Source: Cyclobacterium amurskyense
Lineage (GTDB): Bacteria; Bacteroidota; Bacteroidia; Cytophagales; Cyclobacteriaceae
Assembly: GCF_001050135.1 (NCBI RefSeq)
Contig: NZ_CP012040.1
Location: 682,001-746,000 of the forward strand
Length of the DNA stretch: 64,000 bases
Reading direction: 5' to 3'
A model generated the notes under the pieces. The model saw nothing but the letters and a program-made list of their open reading frames with translations, did not search any database and was not told the origin of the DNA. This document shows, in pieces, positions 43,316 through 52,480 of the stretch (positions are counted from its first letter, which is position 1; each line of letters opens with the position of its first letter). Position numbers and translations under genes: made by a program.

Positions 43316-44275
43316 TTAATGGTCAATCTGATTCCACTTAACCATTATCTCTTTTATCAAGGTTTCCTGCCCTTTTATACTTAAATGACCATGATCGATA
43401 TAGTTGGACACATCACCAGAAAAACCGGAAAATTCGGGCTTATTGAAATTATAATAACTGAACAATTTCTCCTTTTTCACATTCGTCCCAGAGAGTATAT
43501 CTTCCCAATAATTATCCATTTTATCTCTATGCTCAAGATAAATGGGATAAGGTACCGGATGATAATAAATGAAAGTTTTAATATTATGTTTCTGAAGTAA
43601 AGTCAATAAGGTCTTGAAATCTTTTCTATAACTACTACCGATTTCAAATTCATTGATTTTCACATTGTCTACTTCTTTAGCAATTCTTCCCGACACATCC
43701 TCCACTCTAAAAAGCGATTCAAAGGAATTGCTCCCATTTACTTCGTATTGATTTTTAGGGTATTTACTGGGCCAGAGATCAAGATTTCGAATAACTCCCA
43801 AACCATAAACCCTCAAAAGGTTTACTGACCCAAAAGCTTTCCAGTAGGTGTCAGGATTCATAAAATCTGTACCCTTAGCCCCAGTATCAGCTGTCACATA
43901 GGGATGAATACACACAATTGCTTCTTTAATGGTGTCATTGTTCTCCAATATATTGCTCGCCAAGGACAACACATTATCCATCCTCGCTCCCATTAGGCTA
44001 AGATTGTAATAGTTTTTATCAGGGATGACTTGAGGGTTGAGGTTGGCGGAAAGGGAAGGACCAAGAATCATTCCTTCAAAATGTTTAGGGATATGATTGA
44101 AAGTCATCAAGTATTTTGAAAACCGCTCTTCTCCATAGACCCTTACTTTATCTTTATCCCTAAAATCAAATAGGCCAAAAACATCAAGAAAAACATTTAA
44201 CGCACCAAATAGCAACACAATGCCAATGCAGGCAGAAAGTAATAAAAGAAAGTATTTTTTAAACTGTTTTTCCAT
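43316..44275 (-). CDS. SGNH-like exported protein paired with MBOAT acyltransferase
   Basis: The 319-residue protein has an N-terminal membrane anchor (YFLLLLSACIGIVLLFGAL) and an extracytoplasmic domain. GMILGPSLSANLNPQ (a GxS nucleophile block) near residue 72 and YIDHGHLSIKGQETL (D-x-H) near the C-terminus match the catalytic residues of SGNH/AlgJ/DltD-type hydrolases. It starts 4 bp after the MBOAT stop. In such pairs the MBOAT protein passes an acyl group across the membrane and the SGNH protein hands it to a polysaccharide; this role is inferred. The start at 44275 was chosen over 44314, which overlaps the MBOAT gene. Confidence 0.78.
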   Translation of the reverse strand: MEKQFKKYFLLLLSACIGIVLLFGALNVFLDVFGLFDFRDKDKVRVYGEERFSKYLMTFNHIPKHFEGMILGPSLSANLNPQVIPDKNYYNLSLMGARMDNVLSLASNILENNDTIKEAIVCIHPYVTADTGAKGTDFMNPDTYWKAFGSVNLLRVYGLGVIRNLDLWPSKYPKNQYEVNGSNSFESLFRVEDVSGRIAKEVDNVKINEFEIGSSYRKDFKTLLTLLQKHNIKTFIYYHPVPYPIYLEHRDKMDNYWEDILSGTNVKKEKLFSYYNFNKPEFSGFSGDVSNYIDHGHLSIKGQETLIKEIMVKWNQIDH

Positions 44276-44279
44276 TGGC

Positions 44280-45659
44280 CTAAAAGTCAAAATATAAAAA
44301 GTCATTTTTAACAATGGAGTTTAAGTAAATCACATTTAGCAAAAACAACAATACATTAAGTAGCAAATAAGTAAGGGTAGGTTTAAGCCTCCTACCCATT
44401 TCAATGGCATTTGGAACAAAAAGCAAGACCACTCCTGCTATCCATACTGGAAGGTCATAGTAGTTACTTACCAGATAAAACCCTTCCGTACCGGGCACTT
44501 TACTGAACATTTTATACAACATTTCTAGGGAGCTACTCCATGAATCAGCTCTAAAAAACACCCAAGTAATGTTTACAAACATAAATGTTAACAAAAGAGC
44601 TGGGATCTTTGGCAAAGCCATCCCAAGTTTAGACCATTCCCTATGAATCACCAATGCTATACCATGCAAAAAACCCCAGAAAATAAATGTCCAGCCTGCA
44701 CCGTGCCATACCCCTCCTAAGAGGAAGGTTGTCATTAGGTTAACACTTGTTCTGAAATTGCCTTTTTTATTCCCTCCTAAAGGGATATATACATAATCTC
44801 TGAGAAACCTACTTAATGTCATGTGCCAGTTTCTCCAAAACTCCTTAATACTAAGTGATTTGTAGGGAGAATTAAAATTTTGTGGAAGTCTGATATTAAA
44901 CAATAGTCCCAAGCCAATCGCCATGGCTGAATACCCACTAAAGTCAAAATAAAGCTGCATCGAATAGGCAAGAGAGGAGGCCCATGCTTCTCCTGAACCC
45001 AAAGTAGAAACGTTGGCATATCCTTTGTTAGCTATTTGAGCAAAACTATCAGCAATTACGATTTTCTTGGCCAAGCCCATCATGAAAACAAACAATCCCC
45101 GAGAGAGGTTGTCGTAATTCAATTTTGTCAGGAGGGGATTCCTGAACTGCCCCATCATTTCGGTATGGTGCACTATGGGCCCGGCTATTAACTGTGGAAA
45201 AAAAGACACGAACAAACCGTAAGAAAACAGGTCTTTTTCTTTCTTGGTTCCTTTATAACTGTCTACCAGGTAAGCGATTTGTTGAAAAGTATAAAATGAG
45301 ATCCCGAGAGGTAAAACCAAATTGAGGTAACCTAGAGAGAGATCAGGAACAAAGTTCAGGTTATAAATTATAAAATCGGTGTATTTAAAAAATACTATAC
45401 CAAGTAAATTGATGGTTATACCAAAAATCAAGGTTTTCTTCTGTCCGGGATAGATTCTTTTTGAAATTAAATAATTGAATGCAATTGAAAAAAAGATCAA
45501 AAACAAATAAGCAGGATTCCACCAACCGTAAAAAAATAAGGAGCAAATTAGTAACCAAAGACCCGTGAAAGGTGACTTAAGCCTGGGTCCAAAGAAATAA
45601 AATACAAATAAAGTTATAGGTAAAAACCCTAAAAGAAATTCAAAAGAATTAAATAACAT
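44280..45659 (-). CDS. MBOAT-family O-acyltransferase (AlgI/DltB-like)
   Basis: The 459-residue protein has about eleven membrane segments and the AlgI-like core: GISFYTFQQIAYLVDSYKG, FFPQLIAGPIVHHTEM, YFDFSGYSAMAIGLGLLF, LSRFLRDYVYIPLGGNKKG and the invariant His in GGVWHGAGWTFIFWG. It takes an acyl (often acetyl) group from a cytoplasmic donor to an extracytoplasmic acceptor, probably a cell-surface glycan. It is followed directly by the SGNH-like gene. No glycan synthesis genes adjoin. Confidence 0.94.
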   Translation of the reverse strand: MLFNSFEFLLGFLPITLFVFYFFGPRLKSPFTGLWLLICSLFFYGWWNPAYLFLIFFSIAFNYLISKRIYPGQKKTLIFGITINLLGIVFFKYTDFIIYNLNFVPDLSLGYLNLVLPLGISFYTFQQIAYLVDSYKGTKKEKDLFSYGLFVSFFPQLIAGPIVHHTEMMGQFRNPLLTKLNYDNLSRGLFVFMMGLAKKIVIADSFAQIANKGYANVSTLGSGEAWASSLAYSMQLYFDFSGYSAMAIGLGLLFNIRLPQNFNSPYKSLSIKEFWRNWHMTLSRFLRDYVYIPLGGNKKGNFRTSVNLMTTFLLGGVWHGAGWTFIFWGFLHGIALVIHREWSKLGMALPKIPALLLTFMFVNITWVFFRADSWSSSLEMLYKMFSKVPGTEGFYLVSNYYDLPVWIAGVVLLFVPNAIEMGRRLKPTLTYLLLNVLLFLLNVIYLNSIVKNDFLYFDF

Positions 45660-45977
45660 TTTATTTGAAGTTCAGCTAAAAAGTTACAAATAATTATAAA
45701 TGTTGAATATTTCTGTGGCTTGTGAACAATCAGAAACTTCAACCTAAAGACGAAGTAGAATCAGGTACTTACAATTCGATTACATCGTAGTGATCACCTT
45801 AAATATTATTGCTCAACTATTAACTGACAGCCAAACAAACTTTTAACACAAGAAGTAAATCTAAGTAAATGCGCTCATTTGATGAAATATTATACCTGAA
45901 AAAATAAATTTTCAGTTTTACAACCTATTTCAATACAAATATAAACTATTTAACTATAAATTGTAATAAAGATACTT
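45660..45977. other. AT-rich divergent promoter region
   Basis: This 318-bp gap separates the minus-strand MBOAT gene from the plus-strand permease. It must contain both promoters. No ORF, RNA or clear hairpin was found. Confidence 0.4.
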
Positions 45978-47075
45978 ATGCAACTCTCCTTTCAAAAAGC
46001 CTTTTATGCGCTTGCTTTTGTCTTTCTGCTTTTATTTGCCATGGTTTTGGCAAAAAGTGTACTGATATCTTTATGTTTTGCCCTTTTGCTTTCCTTTATT
46101 CTTCACCCTTTACATAATATACTTATGCGCAAGGGTGTGCCTATTATTCTCGCTGCAATTCTGGTCCTCTTGACCTTCTTTCTGATAATTTTGGGTGTTT
46201 TCACCTTTTTCTCAGCAGAGATAATTTCACTCTCAGATGAATTAACAAATTTCGGAGATAAGTTGATGAATCTATTTTCTGATTCTATTGTCTATTTGAA
46301 TGAAAACGTCAGCTTTTTAGGCAACCTAGAAAAAGATAAAGTCCTTTCTGATGCCAAAACCTGGGCCAAGGACGGCGCAACGGAAATTTTGGGCACTACT
46401 TTTAGTAGCACAACCAGTTTTTTCACCGGACTTTTCACTACAATTATTTATACCTTTTTATTCCTGATTTACAAAGAAGGACTTGTATCTGCCTTTAAAC
46501 GTTTCGCCCCGGAAAATAAAAAATCAGAGTACCACCACATGCTTAAAAAAATCCAGTTGGTCGGTCAAAAATATCTATCTGGCATGCTGACACTAATCAT
46601 TATACTTGGTTTTGCCAACAGTACAGGTCTTTGGATTATAGGTCTAGACAACCCTTTCCTATTTGGCTTTTTAGCAGCCTCTCTATCCATAATACCTTAT
46701 GTAGGCACCACTCTTGGCGCAAGCATCCCGGTTCTCTATGCCTTTATGTCTAAGGATGAGTTATGGGTTCCCATAGCTGTGGCGATTATGTTTTGGCTTA
46801 TTCAAGTAATTGAAAGTAACTTCTTAAGTCCAAAAGTGGTAGGAAATAGTGTTAATGTAAATGCCCTGGCCGCCATATTAAGTTTAATTATAGGTGCTTC
46901 AGTTTGGGGTGTAGCAGGAATGATACTGTTCCTGCCTTTTGCAGCCATGCTCAAGGTTGTTTGCGATCATTACGAACCACTACAACCACTAGGCATGCTA
47001 TTGGGAGATGATCAATTCAATGATAAAAGTAGCAATTCACGCTCTTGGTTCTCAAAAATAAAGGACAAGTTTTAA
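45978..47075 (+). CDS. AI-2E family transporter (PerM/TqsA-like)
   Basis: The 365-residue membrane protein has about eight membrane segments and the family pattern: an N-terminal pair (FLLLFAMVLAKSVLISLCFALLLSFILHPL), a long middle segment with LGTTFSSTTSFFTGLFTTIIYTFLF, and PYVGTTLGASIPVLYAF...WLIQVIESNFLSPKVVGNSVNVN. The family contains TqsA-type exporters and Na+/H+ antiporters, so AI-2 transport is not certain. The stop codon TAA overlaps the first two bases of repeat D. Confidence 0.92.
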   Translation: MQLSFQKAFYALAFVFLLLFAMVLAKSVLISLCFALLLSFILHPLHNILMRKGVPIILAAILVLLTFFLIILGVFTFFSAEIISLSDELTNFGDKLMNLFSDSIVYLNENVSFLGNLEKDKVLSDAKTWAKDGATEILGTTFSSTTSFFTGLFTTIIYTFLFLIYKEGLVSAFKRFAPENKKSEYHHMLKKIQLVGQKYLSGMLTLIIILGFANSTGLWIIGLDNPFLFGFLAASLSIIPYVGTTLGASIPVLYAFMSKDELWVPIAVAIMFWLIQVIESNFLSPKVVGNSVNVNALAAILSLIIGASVWGVAGMILFLPFAAMLKVVCDHYEPLQPLGMLLGDDQFNDKSSNSRSWFSKIKDKF

Positions 47076-47128
47076 CCCGAAATATGCAATAGACATTCTA
47101 TTACGTGCTGAAATCGCTTTAAAATCAG
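47074..47128 (-). repeat. Interspersed structured repeat, copy D (55-bp end fragment, inverted)
   Basis: From AACCCGAAATATGCAATAG at 47074 to AAAATCAG at 47128 this matches the complement of the right end of the full repeats (including the AATAGA/TCTATT hairpin and CGTGCTGAAATCGC). The homology then stops. The element's first AA completes the TAA stop of the permease gene. A terminator follows at 47182. Confidence 0.88.
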
Positions 47129-47181
47129 GTAATCAATTCCCATAGGAATAAGTCCTTTCCGCTAGCCAGGTATTGTAACAA

Positions 47182-47226
47182 AAAAAACCCAATAGAAGCT
47201 GCCATATATCTTCTATTGGGTTTTTT
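47182..47226. terminator. Bidirectional intrinsic terminator
   Basis: AAAAAACCCAATAGAAG (47182-47198) pairs perfectly with CTTCTATTGGGTTTTTT (47210-47226) around an 11-base loop. It lies between the convergent permease and heme-dehydrogenase genes. Confidence 0.93.
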
Positions 47227-47247
47227 ATTATTAATTAGGTCTATGCC

Positions 47248-49896
47248 TTATTTCTGTTCCGAAAGATAAGTTATCAAAGATGCAAATTCTTCATAAGATA
47301 ATGCATTGGCCAATCCACTAGGCATCATTGACGTTTCTAGTTCAGTACGTTCTTTAATATTGTCTGCCAAAATGGTAAATGCTTGTCCTGCAATATTTCT
47401 GATAACAATGCGCTCAGCACTCTCTGCTGTCACAAAGCCTACATAAGACTTATCATCCTTGGTATCAATCATAACCGTTGCAAAACCCTGCGAGATGGAA
47501 GCATTGGGCTTTAGAATAGATTCAGCAATTTGCTCTCTAGACATGATGCTACCAATTTGCCCCATGAACGGTCCTTTCATTTGCTCATCAGCAGAAATAC
47601 TATGGCAGGCTTTACAACCCTGTTTTTGGAAAATTGCCGCTCCTTTGACTGCATCTCCTTTCACTTCCTGCATAGCAAGAAGAATATCCTCTATGGAGGA
47701 TTCCCCCACCTGACCTTTTTGGTTTTTAATCTTCTCCAGGTCAAAATCTGGCTCTTCTATGATTTCTGTTACCGAAAATTCACCACCAAACTCGGTAATT
47801 CCCATTCGGTTTTTCTCATTGAGCATTGCTATCAGGTCTTTATCGCTTTGGGAGCCGTTCTCCCATAGGTTTGTAAACAACTCTTTGATTTGCGCCGACT
47901 CAGACCACAACACTGATTTGTAATACGGCCCATGTGTATCTGGCCTGGTTCCCCACCACCAAGAACCATCGTATGGCGCTTCCTTAGTATACAATCTTGC
48001 CAAAGTAGTCAGTATCCCGTGTTTCAATTCAAGGTCTTCTGTACTCGACCCATTAAATTTAGCAACTAGCCCTGCAACAGCATCCTTAGAATGCATATAA
48101 CGTAAAGCCCAAAGAGCCAATTTAGAATTTCCTGATCCAACCGCTGCCAAACTTTCCTCGTCAGCATCCAATTTCACCAATGCCCTTACCGCAAGGTGGG
48201 ACAAAATAATATCTGAGTTAGGAGTGGCATGTGGTCCTTCTTCTCCATATTTTGGAGCTTGAAAAGAATCCGGCACCTTGGTTTTTAATAATTGAGGAAT
48301 AGCAGCCTTGTTTCCAATACGTCCCAAGGCTATTATAGCAGCAGCTTTCACCCTTACAGAAGGATCATCTAAAGCTTCTACAAATGGTTCGATAGATAGT
48401 TCACTCAAAAATTCTTTGCGGTCAGTAACGGCTCGGATTACATACTCTTTAAGCTGCTCATCATTCATTAATTTCATCAGCTGAGGAATAGCCTCTACTC
48501 CCTTGATTTGGGTATAGGCATACATAGCAGCGACCCTCGCGAAATCAGCTGCGTCTTCATCATTGGCTAATTCCAATGCTGCTTTTGCAGCTTTATCAGA
48601 ACCTCTATTAATGAGCTCCTGTTGTGCATAAATCCTTATCGTAGCACTGCTTTCGCTAAGCATATCCACCAAATCGTCTATATCTGCTGAAGGAAGATCT
48701 GGCATTTCACTGTATTCCAAAACCTTTGGAACAACCCTCACTACATACCCTTTACTTTCATTACCAGAATATCCTGCTCCATCCCAAGCAGCCATAAACA
48801 TTCTACCAGATCCATCAATATCCAGATCCGTTACTTGTGGTAGCTTGAAAAAAGGTGTTTCACTTTGAATATAAGACGGACCATCTTCGGTCACTTTATG
48901 AATATAGACATGGCTTCTACCCCAATCTGCCATAAGTGGGTTATTATTGTATTTTTCAGGCCATCTATTGTCATTCAAAAACAAAGCACCCGTACCAGAA
49001 CCACCTCCAACATCGATAAGCGCTGGAATAATTTCTTCGGTGAAGTTTTTAAATAAAACAGGATATCCATATTCACCTGACTGGATTTGATGGATAAATC
49101 GAATGTTCCATCCACCACCGTCATTGGTATTGCCACGAGTAAACATGTTCATGTATGGATCAATGGCCACATCGTAAATATTTCTTAGACCATGGGTATA
49201 GATTTCCATTTCAGTACCATCAGGACGGACCCTTAAAACGCCTCCACCAAGCATGGTCATTTCAGTTCCTTCCCTATCTATTGCTCCATGAAAACCGAAA
49301 TCACCAACAGCAATGTAAATCCAACCATCAATTCCTAGTCGAATCCCGTTGGTCGCATGGTCTGTACCCCTGCTTCTCAAAAATTTTGGTGAGCTGATAT
49401 GTTGAATTAGCGGCTTGGAAGGACCGTCTGCAACACCGTCTCCATCATTGTCTTCAAATACGACAAGATCCATACCGGTAGCTAAGCTGTCTTCCTTTGA
49501 GAAAACCGTATGAAGCACATACAGCTTGTTGCCTACAGAAATAATCCCTCTGGGATTGTCCACTTCTGCAAAGACAGTGTGAGAATCCGCCTGGCCATCG
49601 TTGTCATTGTCAATAAGCTTAACAATTCTTCCTTTTCCGGGGGTTTTTCCTAAAGACCCTATCGCATCCACACCCACATAAACTTCCCCATAAGGCGAAA
49701 CAGCCAAACATGCAGGGCTAGGGGTTATGTCTGGACCAGAAAATGCCTGAACAGCTAAATCTTCAGGCCAGTCCAGGGCTTTACTTAGAGAATCTAATGA
49801 AGTAGAGGTTTGAGACTCAATAATTTCAACCTTCTTTTCTGGTTTACAAGCAAAAAATACAACCAGAAGAGAAAGCAAGAACAAGGATTTTTTCAT
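47248..49896 (-). CDS. PVC-type heme c-binding dehydrogenase-like lipoprotein with HEAT repeats
   Basis: From ATG 49896 the protein has 882 residues: a lipobox (LLVVFFAC, Cys near 17), a beta-propeller of the PQQ-dependent sugar dehydrogenase type (RGIISVGNKLYVLH, TNGIRLGIDGWIYIAVGDFGFHG, LRNIYDVAIDPYMNMFTRGN), HEAT-like helical repeats (about 420-600), and a C-terminal cytochrome c domain with CKACH (about 761-765) and a likely Met ligand in SMMPSGL. It probably oxidises a sugar or alcohol in the periplasm and passes electrons to a c-type heme. It is a relative of the gene at 54827. The 18-residue extension to 49950 was rejected in favour of the lipoprotein start. Confidence 0.88.
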   Translation of the reverse strand: MKKSLFLLSLLVVFFACKPEKKVEIIESQTSTSLDSLSKALDWPEDLAVQAFSGPDITPSPACLAVSPYGEVYVGVDAIGSLGKTPGKGRIVKLIDNDNDGQADSHTVFAEVDNPRGIISVGNKLYVLHTVFSKEDSLATGMDLVVFEDNDGDGVADGPSKPLIQHISSPKFLRSRGTDHATNGIRLGIDGWIYIAVGDFGFHGAIDREGTEMTMLGGGVLRVRPDGTEMEIYTHGLRNIYDVAIDPYMNMFTRGNTNDGGGWNIRFIHQIQSGEYGYPVLFKNFTEEIIPALIDVGGGSGTGALFLNDNRWPEKYNNNPLMADWGRSHVYIHKVTEDGPSYIQSETPFFKLPQVTDLDIDGSGRMFMAAWDGAGYSGNESKGYVVRVVPKVLEYSEMPDLPSADIDDLVDMLSESSATIRIYAQQELINRGSDKAAKAALELANDEDAADFARVAAMYAYTQIKGVEAIPQLMKLMNDEQLKEYVIRAVTDRKEFLSELSIEPFVEALDDPSVRVKAAAIIALGRIGNKAAIPQLLKTKVPDSFQAPKYGEEGPHATPNSDIILSHLAVRALVKLDADEESLAAVGSGNSKLALWALRYMHSKDAVAGLVAKFNGSSTEDLELKHGILTTLARLYTKEAPYDGSWWWGTRPDTHGPYYKSVLWSESAQIKELFTNLWENGSQSDKDLIAMLNEKNRMGITEFGGEFSVTEIIEEPDFDLEKIKNQKGQVGESSIEDILLAMQEVKGDAVKGAAIFQKQGCKACHSISADEQMKGPFMGQIGSIMSREQIAESILKPNASISQGFATVMIDTKDDKSYVGFVTAESAERIVIRNIAGQAFTILADNIKERTELETSMMPSGLANALSYEEFASLITYLSEQK

Positions 49897-50021
49897 TGGG
49901 CTTAAGTTTTTTATAAAATCAAAATTATACAAAAAGCAAAGCCCATCCAAAAATAGGAATGGGCTTTGCGTTAAAAATACATTTATTTTTCACAATAAAA
50001 CGCCAACTATAGTTACAATCC

Positions 50022-50714
50022 TTACAAATGAAGCCCGCATTCCGTTTTTGGGCTATTGTTCCAGCGTCCACTCCTATCTTCTCCAGGAACAGTACAATGC
50101 TTACATCCTATGGAATGATATCCGAAAGCGATTAGTGGATGAAAAGGAAGTTCGTGCTTTTTAATATAGGCATCTCTCTCTTCTTCAGTGACGTCTAATA
50201 ATGGGTAAAATTTCAGGATCCCCCCACGCTCTTCAAAAATATCTAGTGAGGCTCTATGGTCACTCTGCCAGCTCATCAGTCCTGAAACCCACACTGAAAA
50301 CCTACTTTTAATTAACTCAAGAGGCTTCACCTTGTTGATGGAACAACACAATTCAGGGTCAGTCTCCCAGGTTTTATTTTTACTCGTAAACGCATGATCT
50401 TCTTTTCCTGCGCTTACAGACTCCACACTCAGTCCATAAAGTTCAGTTAACTTTTCCCTGTACTCAAGGGTTTCCGGAAAGTGATAGCCTGTATCAATAA
50501 AATAAATTTTTTGCTTTGAATTACTTTTAGAGAACACACTTAACAATAAAGCTGAAGTTGCCGCAAAGGAACTGGTAAGCATTACATCGCTAGCATCAAA
50601 GTCGACATACAACTGTTTTACCCGTTCCTCAACCGATAAATCTCGGTACTTTTCATTTAGGGCTTTTATCTCTTCCTTTGAATAAAGTTTTTTTGAAATC
50701 AAGGATTCCTGCAT
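50022..50714 (-). CDS. cysH: Assimilatory adenylyl-sulfate (APS) reductase
   Basis: The 230-residue protein has the CysH fold (TSSFAATSALLLSVF, the PP-loop; IYFIDTGYHFPETLEYREKL) and the cysteines of a [4Fe-4S] cluster: CC at 123-124 and CxxC at 204-207 (GCKHC). The catalytic Cys sits in the C-terminal ECGLHL (Cys226). The cluster points to APS rather than PAPS as substrate; it makes sulfite using thioredoxin. The conserved GxRR-Q loop is GLMSWQSDH here, which is unusual. No other sulfate genes adjoin. A palindrome lies 27 bp upstream of its start. Confidence 0.92.
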   Translation of the reverse strand: MQESLISKKLYSKEEIKALNEKYRDLSVEERVKQLYVDFDASDVMLTSSFAATSALLLSVFSKSNSKQKIYFIDTGYHFPETLEYREKLTELYGLSVESVSAGKEDHAFTSKNKTWETDPELCCSINKVKPLELIKSRFSVWVSGLMSWQSDHRASLDIFEERGGILKFYPLLDVTEEERDAYIKKHELPFHPLIAFGYHSIGCKHCTVPGEDRSGRWNNSPKTECGLHL

Positions 50715-50740
50715 GCCAGGTGTTTTTATTATTCTACAAA

Positions 50741-50759
50741 ACCTACCGATTTGGTAGGT
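50741..50759 (-). promoter_or_regulatory. Palindrome in the cysH leader, possible operator
   Basis: ACCTACC (50741-50747) and GGTAGGT (50753-50759) are perfect inverted repeats with 5 bases between, in the region directly before cysH. Spacing and symmetry suit a dimeric repressor, for example of the Rrf2 type often tied to sulfur control. The regulator is not known. Confidence 0.5.
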
Positions 50760-50832
50760 ATTAAATTTTCGTAAAAATAGTGATTAATTTCTAAAATGCA
50801 ATAGCCAAAATTCCAAATCATAAAGGTTCTTT

Positions 50833-51990
50833 TCAGATGGCTTTAGGAGTAAAACTCTTTTTACCTACCCAAACCCAAAAGGTGACCATCAAGCCTACCA
50901 AAGACATCAAAGCAAATGAGGCCTTCAAACCGATCCACTCCGCAATAAACCCTATTAGCGGAGGGCCAAGTAAAAACCCAAAAAAGGAAATCGTGGAGAC
51001 CATTGCAATGGCTATACCTGTGGGCAATGAAGTAGAATTAGCAGCAAGACTAAAGCAAAGAGGCACCACTGCGGCTGTACCCAACCCCACCATTAAAAAT
51101 CCAAAAATAACCACCCAAACCTGAGGATAAGTGATCGATAATATTAGCCCAGTAAAAATCATAATACCAGAACCTTGTAAAACCCTAATCATCCCAAACC
51201 GATGTGCCAATTTATCTGCAGCAAACCTGCCTATAGCCATGGCTCCCATATAAGCAATATAGCCGGTTGGGACCAGATATGCTGGGGCTTGCACAACTTT
51301 ATTCATATAAACCCCTGACCAATCAAACATACAGCCCTCACACATCATCCCACAAAAACCTACCATCCCTAATTTAAGTAAGGTTTCGTCAGGTTTTCTC
51401 CAAACAAGTCCTCTCACCGAACTGGTCTTGTCCGGTACCTCATCCACAAATCCATTTCGAAAGATAAAAATCACAATTAAACCAACTAAAAATATAATAG
51501 CATAATGCTGATATGGGCTTAGTTGAAGATACACCATCAGCCCTCCTACTCCAGCACCAGCAAAGCCTGCCAAACTCCACAGTCCGTGTAAAGAACCTAG
51601 GATATTCCTTCCATAATCCTTTTCTAGGTTGAGCGCTTGTGTGTTTAAGGAAATATTCATCATATTCCCAATCATCCCAAAAATAAAGACCATCACGCTC
51701 AAGAAAAAGGCATCCATAGAAAACCCTATCCCGACTAACACCAGGACATACAAGGACAAACCTACCATCACCACCGACCTGCTACCAAATTTGATGACAG
51801 CCCAAGTAGCCAAAGGTAAGGCCAGTAAAGAACCTAAAGGGAGTCCCAAAAGCACGGAACCAAGCTGCCCCTCACTCAATGAAAATTTTTGTTGAAAATC
51901 AGGAATCCTGGATGCCCAGGAAGAAAAACACAACCCTGTGAGGAAAAAGAAAGCGCCTGCTGAAATTCTTCTTGTTTTTAATTGCACCAT
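50833..51990 (-). CDS. MFS transporter
   Basis: The 385-residue permease has twelve predicted membrane segments. MFS motifs include GSVLLGLPLGSLLALPLATW with the following VIKFGSRSVV (loop 2-3) and GRFAADKLAHRFGMIRVLQ between helices 7 and 8. It resembles the fucose-permease/YbjJ-like sugar MFS group. ATG 51990 was preferred to a GTG at 52008. Substrate is unknown. It lies upstream of cysH on the same strand, separated by 118 bp. Confidence 0.88.
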   Translation of the reverse strand: MVQLKTRRISAGAFFFLTGLCFSSWASRIPDFQQKFSLSEGQLGSVLLGLPLGSLLALPLATWAVIKFGSRSVVMVGLSLYVLVLVGIGFSMDAFFLSVMVFIFGMIGNMMNISLNTQALNLEKDYGRNILGSLHGLWSLAGFAGAGVGGLMVYLQLSPYQHYAIIFLVGLIVIFIFRNGFVDEVPDKTSSVRGLVWRKPDETLLKLGMVGFCGMMCEGCMFDWSGVYMNKVVQAPAYLVPTGYIAYMGAMAIGRFAADKLAHRFGMIRVLQGSGIMIFTGLILSITYPQVWVVIFGFLMVGLGTAAVVPLCFSLAANSTSLPTGIAIAMVSTISFFGFLLGPPLIGFIAEWIGLKASFALMSLVGLMVTFWVWVGKKSFTPKAI

Positions 51991-52320
51991 GGATTCTAAA
52001 TAATTCACAAAGGTAAGAGAGAAAATGAATGAATACCAAAGGTGACTTTTAACTTTTCGTAAACTTTTGCATGAGTTTAAGAAGAAGTCTACATAAAGTC
52101 TAAATCAAGGAACAAACCCAATCAATTCACACATTATCAATTACTTACACTGTATCAATATAAACTCAACAGGTAATAGATGGTCAATTTCAGATTTAAT
52201 TAAACCATAAATACTACTTTAGAGTTAAATAAAAGGCAACACGCTTGCCTTGGATGGGCTGAGACTTTTAACGCTCTATTCAATTGTTGCTTTATTCTCA
52301 ACCTAAAACTCAAAATCTAA

Positions 52321-52401
52321 ATGGAATTTGTCATTGCAGGATCCGCTATTGTCTTAGCTATACTTTTGATAAGGGTAATAATTAAAAAAGTTTTTGATTG
52401 A
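52321..52401 (+). CDS. Possible 26-residue single-pass membrane peptide
   Basis: In the 472-bp gap 52009-52480, an ATG opens a 26-codon frame beginning MEFVIAGSAIVLAILLIRVI and ending with basic IKKVFD. One hydrophobic helix of about 18 residues and a basic C-terminal end are typical of small membrane proteins. There is no strong ribosome site, and the length alone is weak evidence. Nothing else was found in the gap. Confidence 0.35.
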   Translation: MEFVIAGSAIVLAILLIRVIIKKVFD

Positions 52402-52480
52402 TACTTGTTAATAAACAAGTTGACATGATTATACTTGTAGAAGTGAATACTGTATCGAATTAATTCGACTTATCCATGCC

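Noticed and set aside
45720..45790. Short possible coding stretch (NQKLQPKDEVESGTYNS) in the gap before the permease gene
   Set aside because: Only about 20 codons after a stop, with no start and no recognisable match; chance is likely.
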